From Acanthamoeba castellanii str. Neff (taxonomy: Eukaryota > Discosea > Longamoebia > Acanthamoebidae), in NCBI RefSeq assembly GCF_000313135.1, contig NW_004457518.1:31567-95566 (forward strand): DNA of 64,000 nt, given 5' to 3'. Each line of letters begins with the position of its first letter. Position 1 is the first letter of the stretch. Positions 55,097 to 64,000 of the stretch are shown in pieces. A program made the position numbers and the translations under genes. The notes beneath the pieces were generated by a model. It was given only the letters and a program-made list of their open reading frames with translations. It was not told the origin of the DNA and searched no databases.

Positions 55097-58004
55097 ATGG
55101 CGTCCCTGCTGCGCAAGAAATGGATCCTGAAGTCTATGCTGGACCCCTCCACCCTTCCTTCCCAAAAGCCGTTTGCTCAGATCACCAAAGTACGTTACAC
55201 CCCCCCCCAATCCGGGAAAATCAGCTTCCTCGCAAAGCAGGCGGCTGCAGGCCAAGCGGGCAAAGGGGGTCTCAGGTGGTGTGTCATGGCGCTTTTGTCC
55301 TCTGCGCGCTTCTCTCCTCTCTGCGGCCTTAGGTGCACAAGTACGTGAGCGAAAGCGTGGCGGCCGAGTGCACACTGTCGGACAGCTTCCATTGCATCGA
55401 TGCGCTCCTCACGCCCGGCGCCATCCAGGAGTTCCTCGCGTACCTCTCCTCCATCAGCCAGCCCGCCTGCCCGCCGGCACTTGCTTGTTCGTGGGTGGTG
55501 GTGCACCACCACGTCAACTAACAATGGATGGACGTCGCGGCAGAGCCAATGAGGGCTACTCGGTGCCGCGGCTCTTGGGGCACCTGGTGAAGCTGCGCGC
55601 GTGCGAGCTCACGCTGGACGAAGGCGGGGCCTCGTGCTGCCTCGTGGTGCACGGCTTTGCCACCATCAACTCTGATCAGTGCTTCCCCTTTGGCGATCCC
55701 ATCCCCGTGCTGGACGACCCCGCCGTGAAGGCCCTGCTCCGCCAGCGGCGTGAGGCGCACAGGTGCCCGCCACGTCCGAGCCACGCCCCAGAAGGTATGT
55801 ATACGACGCTTTATATCTGTAAACACACAACATATCTCTTCGTGCACGAGGTTAGACAACTGGTTTTTGTCCGCTCGTTTTGGTGGAGCGAGTGCATGAC
55901 GTCTTCTGTGCACGCGGTCTCTTCTCTCTCTCTCTACCCCGATCTACAGAGAGCACGCAGGACATGTTGATCCACATGGCCGAGGCCTCTTGTCCGGAGC
56001 TGGACGAGCGAGAGTGCGTGATCTCTGCGTCCCAGGAGGCCATCTTCGAGCAGCTGCTTGGTGCATTGCCCCCCCCCACACAACCCCTACCACTCTCCTT
56101 TCCGATGTGTGTTGGGGGGGGGATGGGCCTCTCCTGACTCTACTCCGACTGACGCGTTCATGCACGAGCTCGTGCGCGGCGACCACAAAAGGAGAAAGTG
56201 AGGTGCCTTGGCCCGCCGCGAGCATGGAGTCACAGGCTCACGTAGAGGATGACCTGCTCTCCTTCCCCCCGAGCCAGCGAGGCCCGCCCCTCTCCGAAGT
56301 ATACACCTATTGCACCCGCGCGTGCACGTGTGTGAGTGGTTTGTTGTCGGCCGCTGATCGGTCGTGCCCTACCGTGCCTCTGACGCCAGCAGGAGGCATC
56401 AGAGTCACAGGACTTTTACGCGAGCCAGCCGCCACTCGAGTGGAAGCTCCTGTTCGACGACGACGATGACGACGACAACAACGCGGAGAGCGAAGAGGAT
56501 TCCACAAACCACAGCTACGGCTCTGGCTGCGCCCACGCTGCAGACAACGATCAGGGGCTAGATTTCGAGGTAAAGCCGGCCGCGGGGGAAGAGGCCGGCG
56601 CCAGGCAGCGACACGAACCTCGGAAGGCAAATGAACACAGCAGCAGTCCTGGGACGGAGACAGCTACCTGTCTCCGTGAGCACCGGCCCGACCACCTGCT
56701 CCCGGGCCACATTGCGCGTGACCCCTCTCCAGCCGTAGAGGAGGCGGACGAAGCGAGGAGTGGAGGCGATGTAGCGGTCGCTGTCGCTGCCACGACGATG
56801 GACATGTTCCCTCCGATGGACCCGCTCGAGGGCTGGTGGGCGGCCTCGCCCACACCGCGCCCCACGCCCTCGCCCAAGACGTACCCCCCCCTACCCCACC
56901 ACCGATCCTAATTATGATGTCGAACGGCGGACCGCCAACTCCTGCTTAAGCCTGTCTCTCGCAACGCCCCGTGGCACACCCCGTGCGGCATCTACATCAT
57001 ACCGCACACCACAGCCTCTCGCCTCCACTGTACTACCGCACTCAGGCGTTCGCCTACAGTGATTCCCTGGCGGCCGCCACTCCGCGGTACGTCCGCCGTC
57101 CCTGCCTGTCCATCCCCCCTCCCTCCTCTACATGGCGCGTGCGCGTGGTGTCTTGGCTCGGCCACCAACCAACCAATCCACCCACCCACCGTCTGCCGAA
57201 GTAGGTCGCCGGCGTGGCCGACCGCTTCGTCCACCCACTCCGGGCCGCCCTCGCCCTTTTCGCTGTTCCCCTCCTCTTCGCAGACGTGCGTTCCCGGCCC
57301 CCTGCCCTCTGGCACCGGAGTACTCGCGTTCTCATACTCGGGGAGACCTCTTCTTCTTGGCTTGCCTGCGTGGCGTGGCGTGCAGTCCCGACCTCCTCCT
57401 GGGTGCGCAGCTCCTGCACGAGGAGGACCTCCTGCCTCGTTCTCCGCCCTACAGCCCCATCCCGCTGGACACGCCGCGCCGGCCGGAGGGAGCCCGCGCG
57501 CCCGACGATGCGCACGGCGTGTCGCGCCCGAGCACGACCCCCGACGCCGTGCACGAGGAGACCCGGCACGCACCAAAGAAGCGGAGGCTCACGACGACAC
57601 AAGCAACACCGCCAACCCCGCCGCCGCCAGCAGCAGCGACAACAACGACGACAACAACGAGCACTCTCGCGGAGGACCATAGGGACGAGGCGGCGGTCGT
57701 GGAGCTGCGAAGGCGACACCGAGAAGGCATCACGGAGACCACGACGACCATCACAATCACGGCGGTCGACTCAGCCTCGGCCGAACCGCCGCCGCGGCCG
57801 CCCCCCCACACCGCAACCCTCAGTGCAGAGTCTGGCCAGAGGACGCCCGCGCCGACCACGACCGCCACCGCGTCGCCGTCACACCAGCAGATCTTGCGAC
57901 CAAAGCACCGGCCACCGAAGCAGGCAGCTGCCACGAGTCGCTATTCGCCGCCCTCCAGGGACGCCATCTGGGAGTTGGTGGACACCTACTTCTCCTCCAC
58001 GTGA
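55097..58004 (+). CDS. Candidate TPP1/ACD-like OB-fold (telomere) protein
   Basis: Eight exons (55097-55189, 55333-55490, 55544-55794, 55950-56060, 56246-56298, 56393-56880, 57060-57086, 57284-58004) give 633 residues in phase. The N-terminal 170 residues read KKWILKSMLDPS, then AAECTLSDSFHCIDALLTPG, AIQEFLAYL, GYSVPRLLGHLVKLRACELT, and CCLVVHGFATI. That is the element order of the TPP1 OB-fold: a (P)WIxxxL start, a strand with LSDG/DxxHSIxAxLT, a 'G..L.G.L..L' strand, a Cys/Val strand and a final F-x-L strand. Everything after is disordered: acidic, Pro/Thr-rich, and ending YSPPSRDAIWELVDTYFSS, which could be a short peptide-binding motif. No second domain is recognised. TPP1 recruits telomerase and partners POT1. 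The assignment rests on pattern, not alignment scores. Splicing of exons 5-7 is the least certain part. Confidence 0.5.
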
Positions 58005-58110
58005 CCCCCTGCGTGGGAAGCAAGAAGAGAGAAAAAAGAGAGAAAAAAGAAAATAGCACGACAAAGCGCGGACAACCGAGGGCAGCATCGTCACAGCACA
58101 CACAGCACAA
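58005..58110 (+). other. Short intergenic spacer
   Basis: 106 bp, A/G-rich, between two + genes. No separate feature. Confidence 0.5.
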
Positions 58111-59417
58111 ATGATCAGGTCAGGAGATTGGTTGTGCCCTCAGTGCCATGACTTGAACTTTGCGTCGAGGCAGATGTGCCGCCGGTGTAACACTGTTCGC
58201 CCCGTCCTCGCCTCCCCCTATGGCCCCCCCTCGCATCAACCCTACTACCCGTCCATGGGGGACATGCAAGCGGCGGCCATGCAGCAGCAGCAGCAGCACC
58301 TTAACGCGGCGGCGGGCGGTACTCATACTGGCCTTGGTGGGGGCGGCGGTGGCGGCGCTGGTTCGGGCATGCCGGGGGGTGAAGGAGGTGGCGGGGTAAA
58401 CGACCAAGCGCTCGCCCTCCAGGCCATGCAGCAAATACAAGCGTTCAAGGCCATGCAGGAGCAACTCCAGGCTGCCGCCATGCAGCACGCCCTCGCCCTC
58501 CAGCAGCAAGCCGCCCTCACGCAGATGATGGGCCGAGCCGGCGTACGTCCTCCCCCCCCTCTCGCGCAACCCACTCGCCCCACATGGCTTCTCTTCTCCT
58601 CTGCGCCTGGCGTGGCCCTACTCACACACTTTTCTTTGTTTGTTGTTTCCTTTTTTTTGTCGTGTGTTTGGCTGGGGTGCTGCTCGAGTAGAACCTCAAG
58701 CCCGGCGACTGGTTCTGCCCGTCGTGCACGGAGCTCAACTTTGCGTCGCGGCAGTCGTGCCGTAAGTGCACGGCGCCACGTCCGGCCTTCTCGGACCCCA
58801 CGATCGGGACCAAGCCCGGGGACTGGTTTTGCCCCACGTGCCAGGACCTCAACTTTGCCGCCCGCACGGCCTGCCGCCGGTGCAACACCCCGCACCCCGC
58901 CGGCCTGGACCCCTCGCTCCGCATGATGTACGCCCAGGCCCAGATCCCCTCCAACGCCAAGCCCGGTACCCCTCCCCGCCCACCCGCCCACCCACCACCT
59001 TCTGTTCGTGGTTGGTTGGTTGTCGCCTTGGCGCCTCACTGGTGAGGCGTTTCGCCGGTGCATTGCAGGCGATTGGCACTGCCCCAGCTGCGCCCATCTC
59101 AACTTTGCATCGCGCAACTCGTGTCGCCAGTGCAACTCGCCGCGCAGCGCATCGACCACCGTGCTCGGGGTCAAGCCAGGTGCGCACCGTCTCCCCCCCC
59201 CTCCCCAGATCTCGCAGATCTCTCCACCGCGAGATCACACACACGGCCCATGGTGAGCCGAATCGTGGACTTACCTACTTGCTCCCCCAATGCGGCAGGC
59301 GATTGGTTCTGCCCCAAGTGCAACGACCTGAACTTCGCGTCGCGCACTCATTGCCGCAAGTGCTCTGCCGCGCGGGAGGGACCACCACAGCAACCTCAGC
59401 AGCAGCCGCAGCCTTGA
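58111..59417 (+). CDS. Five-finger RanBP2-type zinc-finger protein
   Basis: Four exons (58111-58542, 58692-58965, 59069-59179, 59299-59417) give 311 residues. There are five RanBP2/NZF-type fingers of the pattern GDWxCPxCxxLNFAxRxxCRxC: at the N-terminus (GDWLCPQCHDLNFASRQMC), then, after a Q/M/G-rich helix-forming linker of about 110 residues, four more in close succession (GDWFCPSCTELNFASRQSC, GDWFCPTCQDLNFAARTAC, GDWHCPSCAHLNFASRNSC, GDWFCPKCNDLNFASRTHC). Each has W, N and two C-x2-C pairs. The W-N-R arrangement with LNFASR is that of single-stranded-RNA-binding fingers such as those of ZRANB2, rather than ubiquitin-binding NZF (TF motif). An RNA-binding role is therefore inferred. Each of the last two fingers begins precisely at an intron, suggesting exon duplication. 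Confidence 0.9.
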
Positions 59418-59644
59418 GCCACCTTCCCTACCTTTCTCGCCACAACCCCATCACCATCGTCACCACCCCGCGCCTACCGTAAATAAATAAATAACAAATA
59501 AATCAAATATTGAAAAACGTTTCGAAAACTTGCAAGAAGGGGCGAGAGGAGAAGCCAAGCTGACAGGCCCCTCCCCGAGCGCGCCACCCAAAGCGCACCA
59601 CGACCACACATAACAGCAGCAGCCCCAGCAGCAGCAAGGCAGGC
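59418..59644 (+). other. Intergenic spacer with poly(A) signals
   Basis: 227 bp between two + genes. Contains overlapping AATAAA motifs at 59482-59502, about 65 bp after the RanBP2-finger stop codon. Confidence 0.5.
59482..59502 (+). terminator. Candidate poly(A) signal cluster
   Basis: Overlapping AATAAA hexamers shortly downstream of the RanBP2-finger gene stop. Motif match only. Confidence 0.5.
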
Positions 59645-61712
59645 ATGGCCAGCACAACAGACGGAAGAGGAGGGAGCGCACGTTCGGACAGGCCTGGCTG
59701 GAGGGCGGTGGCGGTGACGGGAGCGCAGGCTGACGTGGCTGAGGCAGTGGCGGCCCTGCGCCTGCGCCAGGAGCGGGGTGTGGGGACACACGAGTCGGGC
59801 CTCACCAGCGGCACCACCTTCGTGGCCGCCCCCGACTTTGCCCCGTCCACCACGGCGCCCCTGGGCTCCGGTGCCGCCACCCTCAACGCCCTCCTCGTCC
59901 TTGCCGAGGTAAACAAGCCTTCCCCCCCCCAAGACATACGCATGTGTGGGTGGCGGTAGTGGTGGCGGCTGTGGTGTGAGTGCGCCAGGGTGCTCACCGC
60001 TACGGTTGGGTGGCGCCACGCGTACAGCACCTTTCGGCGCAGGAGGGGTACAGCTTCGTCGAGAGCCAGGTGGTGCAGCGCGGTGCGGCCAACCCCCCCC
60101 CCGCGCAAAGACTGATGGGCGTCGCTGTAACCGACCGTGTGTGTGGTTGTGTGATTATGTGCGGTTGTGTGCGGTTGTGTGTCGTGTGTGTATGTGTCGT
60201 GTCGTGTGTGTGGGTGTGTGGGTGGGTGGGTGGGTGTGTGTGTGTCGTGTGTGTCGTGTCGTGTGTGTGTCGCAACAGGGCTGATTGCGATCGTTCACTT
60301 GGGAGGTCGCGATCGGCCGCGCGTCCCCCCAGCGGACCCCGTGCCCAAAGCACTCGCCCTGCTGCCTCTCGCCCCCGTGGCAGGCCGCCAGGAGCAGTCG
60401 GAGCCGCAACAGGAGGGAGACGAGGTGGTGGCCGCCATCGACCTCCTGCTCGCGGGCCTCGTGCGCCTGTGCCATGGCACACTCCCCACCACCTCCTCAT
60501 CCACATCTCTCCCGTCATGGATCCCCCCAGCCCATTACTCATGGTCATCGTGGCCGCGGGCTGTGTGTGTCGTGTGTGTGTCGTGTGTGTCGTGTGTGAT
60601 TTGTGTTGCAGGTCTGGAATCGGGTGTGGTGGTGGGCAGCACGGAAGCGCTGCTGGTGGTGCCTGACGAGGGCGAGGGCCAACTGGGCGGGGTGTCGCCC
60701 GACTGCGCCACCCTGCTGGCGGTGGAGGCTCCCGCCCACCTCGCGCCCCAGCACGGCGTGTGCCTCCTGCGACCTCTCCCCGCCGCCTCCGCCCGCTACC
60801 ACGAGGTTCCCTCTCCTGTCCCTTCCCTTCCCTTCCCCCGCCCATACCCATCGCTGCGTTCATCGTGCCCCTCCCGGCCCGGCCTGCTCACATGCGGCGG
60901 TGATGTGGTGGCGGCGGTGGCGGCGATGTGGTGGTGGTGGTGGGGGGGGGGGCACGGTGACCGTCTCTCATCGTTCAACAGGTGGAGACGATCCTCTACC
61001 AGCAGAGCCTGACCACCCTCCGCGAGAGAGGCGCGCTCGTGGGCGACGCCCTGGCCACCGCCTACGTCTACACCGGGGTCGTCGTGCTGGGGTCTAGCCT
61101 CGCCGGGGAGATTCTGCGGTGCGTGCCTACCTCCCCTCCCAACCTCCCTACTCTTTTCGCCCGACAGGTGCGCTCTCTATTCTTCGTTCCGCTGATCCAT
61201 TTGCGTTGCGTTGCGTTGCGTTGCGTGGTACCTTCGGCGCATGCAGACTCAATGCGGTGCCGCCCTTGGACAGCTGCACCTACCTGGCCGTGGACAACGG
61301 CGCGACCCCGGTAGCCTTCGACCTCTACTCCGACCTGCTCCTCGTGCTCGGTACCGAACCACCCACCGCCCTCCCCCCTCCACCTGCACCCGTTTGTATG
61401 ACGGCGTGCGTGCGTGCGTGCGGGCGTTGGGGATCTGCTTCGTAGCGGCGGGGAGCGAGAAGCAAGCCTACCTGAACCAGCCCATTCGCGTGGCCTCCCC
61501 TTCCTCCCGCGTACGGCACCTACGCGAGGTACCCCCCCCCAATAGCCAGATACCCCAGATTTTACCATTCTCTACTGTCCCAGGGATCCAGTTGTCCATT
61601 CCTTCCGCCGGCTGACCACCCGCCCACCTCTTTATGGGGCGTGTCACACGTGGACATGGTGCGTGCGTGCGTGCGTTCGTGCGTGTGTGTGGGTGTGTGG
61701 GTGTGGGTGTTG

Positions 61713-61748
<36 letters not shown>

Positions 61749-63949
61749 GCTCCGCATGCAGGCGGCTTGGCAGTACCTGCGCGCCAACCAGGCGGCGCGT
61801 CTGAGGGCCTGCGTGGCGGCGCCCGGGGCGCAGTACCTCTACCTGCGGACCACGGCCCACCTCTTCGAGCTCCTGCAGCGTCCGCCACCGGCTCTGCGCG
61901 TGGCCCACCACGCTCGCTCCTTCCTCGCCCCCACAGTACCCCGCTCTCCCTCTTCTCTCCCACCACACACACGACACGCACGACACGCACGACACACACA
62001 CACACACACACAACGGCATTCCATCAGCAGCATCATGGAGGGGAGGGTTCCTTTTCCGTTCTATGGCAGCCGCTGCTCAACATCCCCCCCCTCCCCTCTC
62101 TCTCTCTCTCTCCGCCAGGTGGAGCGAGCGGAGGGCAGCAGCGTGGTGCTGAACAGCATCGGGAAGGGCGAGGGGAGCATCGGAGCCGGGAGTCTTCTCG
62201 CCCACTCGGTGCTCACGGGCCATTGGCGCATCGGCGACGAGTCCCTCGTCTCGGGCATCCGCGGCGGTGCCCTCCACGTGGGACCCGGCGTCTACGTGCA
62301 CGAGCTCGAGCTCGAGCTCGACCGCCACGTACGCACCACCCCCATCAACCAACCACAGCCATAGCCAACCAACCAACCTGCTCGCGCGCGAGCTCTTCGC
62401 CTTCCCAGGAGCGGGCTGTCGTCGTCGCGGCGAGAGCTGACAAAGATGGGGCACCGGGAGCCGGGCGGCTTCGCTGCACTGTGGCGATGGGCGTGACCGA
62501 TGACGTCGACAGCGACAGCTGGTTCGGCCGCCCGATCGCGCAGTTCTTGGAGGCCGCCGGCTGGGATGCCCGCGATGTGTGGGAGTCAGACCAGGAGGAG
62601 GGCGGCGCCGAGGGCGCGGGGCACTGCCGGCTGTGGGAGTGCCGCCTGTTTCCGCTCTACTCCGGCGACGGCGACGGCGAGGCCGATGCGCATGCCGTGC
62701 GACGCGCGGCGGTGGAGGCCTACTCCGACCCGGCTTGTCCCGCCCATCGCCCCTCCCTCGACCGCCTGCGCGCCCTCCCACGCGTCTCCCTAGCCCACCT
62801 CCTCGCCACTGCCCTCCCCCACCCCGAACTCCTCTGGCGCGACAACCTCGGTACGCCCCCGCCCCCGCCCCGATTGACTCCCGGAAACATCCGGTGTGTG
62901 GTGGACATATCGAGTGTCGCCCGCCACACCACACACACACCACCACCACCACCCACCACAAAAAACAATATCCAAAAATTCTAGGGTAGGGGACGGGAGG
63001 TGTGGTTGTTGTGGTGTGTGGTGGTGGGTGGTGGGCAACTGATGGTGCGTGTGGGGCTGGGGGTGGGGTGCAGGGTTCAGCGTGGCGCGGGAGAAGATGC
63101 AGCAGGTGCTGCTGGCGAGGAGCGATGAGTGTCTGCTGCCCCTCTTCGAGCCCTTTGTGCGGGCCAAGCGCCCCGACCTCCTCCTCAGTGCCCTCGATAG
63201 CGCGGGCATCCAGGCGGCTCGCGTACGCACCAGCCACCCACCAGCCACTCGCTTCACCATCTGCATGATCGATGAACATATTGTGTGGTTGGGTGCAGGC
63301 GGGCGATGCGCTGGTGGTGATGCGCTCCTTGGCGGCGATCGCGGATGCGCTGGCGGCCTTCGCTGGTCCTCGAGCAGGTATTCTCACAATACACACGCGC
63401 ACGCGCACACACGCACGCACGCACGCACACACACGACGACGACACACGCACGAGAGCAGTCGATGAGATTGGTGGTGGGGTATGCTTCTTTCTGTATCGC
63501 GTGTAGGGTTGCGTTCGGGGCCGGCGCGCAACAGCCGATGGCAGGCCGCATTCGACCTGCTGGCCGGGCAGCGCTTCGAGGAGGCGATCCGGGAGCTGGC
63601 GCAGCAGCGGGCCGCCTGGATGGCGTGGGAGACGCCGGAGCTGCTGATGCGCGCCGTGCGACACTACGAGCGGGCGGCGCAGGTGATGGTCTCCCTGTCC
63701 GTGCTCACCGCCCAGCGCCACGTCGCGGCAGCCCCGCCTCCTCCTCCCTCGGCCCGCGCGCCCCTCGGCTCCTGGGTTCGCCTATACCCCCCCCCTCTTC
63801 CTCCTCACCTCCCACCTCCCGTCCCCTCGCAGTCCAGTGCATCCCCCCCCCAATATTATATTATCATCTTTCTTGCCTCACCCACCCGCCCGCCCGCCAG
63901 GTGGTGGTGGATCTGCCGGCCCGCATGGACTTTGCCGGCGGATGGACCG
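59645..63949 (+). CDS. L-fucokinase / fucose-1-phosphate guanylyltransferase family protein, 3' end outside window
   Basis: Fourteen visible exons: 59645-59908, 60028-60082, 60279-60476, 60612-60805, 60982-61118, 61247-61350, 61446-61528, 61762-61935, 62119-62328, 62409-62850, 63074-63222, 63299-63377, 63507-63775, 63901-63949. The start WRAVAVTGAQADVAEAVAAL, then LGSGAATLNALLVLAEHLSA and IAIVHLGGRDRP match the N-terminal nucleotidyl-transferase-like part of FUK/FKGP. GVVVGSTEALLVVP, PLDSCTYLAVDNGATP, and a left-handed-beta-helix-like block (GEGSIGAGSLLAHSVLTGHW, RIGDESLVSGI) follow. The final visible exon VVVDLPARMDFAGGWT is the first GHMP-kinase motif (DFxGGWxD). The enzyme phosphorylates salvaged L-fucose and, if bifunctional, makes GDP-fucose. 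The rest of the GHMP kinase is beyond the window. The intron after 60476 closes only with a GC donor (ATG|GCACAC). Confidence 0.87.
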
Positions 63950-64000
63950 GTGCGCTCCTCCTCTATTCCTCCTCCTCCCAGGGCGTGCGATGGCGTGCGT

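Overview
This is a gene-dense, GC-rich nuclear window from a unicellular eukaryote. Almost every gene is split by short introns (about 60-300 bp) that mostly begin GTAC/GTGC/GTAA and end AG. The gene set includes a vinculin-family protein, HRDLAARN-type tyrosine kinase-like kinase, tryptophan 2,3-dioxygenase, BORC, Mediator, SAPS and V-ATPase subunits, with polyQ/acidic tails and ACACGAC-type intron repeats. Together these suggest an amoebozoan, most likely Acanthamoeba. That assignment is an inference from style and gene content; no marker gene was compared.

I model 21 protein-coding genes. Exon phases and summed lengths close in frame for 18 of them. The exceptions are the S23 gene (first exon unresolved), the V-ATPase gene (assembly gap) and the last gene (cut by the window edge). 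In order: tyrosine-kinase-like kinase (5' cut, +); BORCS6/lyspersin (-); ribosomal protein S23/uS12 (-); polyQ protein with RRxS motifs (+); tryptophan 2,3-dioxygenase (+); G-patch/C2H2 GPATCH8-like protein (+); SAPS-domain PP6 regulatory subunit (+, disturbed by an assembly gap and a 460-bp duplication); SNARE-like/glycine-zipper/FYVE protein (+); PPX1/prune-like DHH phosphoesterase (-); truncated acyl-CoA-synthetase-like protein (-); PRP17 N-terminal-domain protein (+); BAH + JAMM protease (+); S6K-like AGC kinase (+); V-ATPase subunit d (-, gap); M20 peptidase (-); CHY-type zinc-finger protein (+); 1,740-residue vinculin-family protein (-); MED22 (-); PsbP/DcrB-like repeat protein (-); TPP1/ACD-like OB-fold candidate (+); five-finger RanBP2-type protein (+); fucokinase/fucose-1-P guanylyltransferase family protein (+, 3' cut).

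Genes are not organised in operons. Neighbours alternate strand, and several pairs start back to back across only 96-140 bp, implying bidirectional promoters. Functional themes are mixed: signalling (two kinases, a phosphatase regulator), chromatin/transcription/splicing (BAH-JAMM, MED22, PRP17-N, G-patch), endolysosome (BORCS6, FYVE, V-ATPase), adhesion/actin (vinculin) and metabolism (TDO, PPX, M20, fucose salvage).

The strongest second-look items are the BAH-AT-hook-JAMM fusion, the repeat-expanded vinculin, the TPP1-like telomere-protein candidate, the SNARE-FYVE architecture, a set of GC-AG introns all beginning GCAC, recurrent poly-C tracts just inside 5' splice sites, and the false duplication around the first gap.
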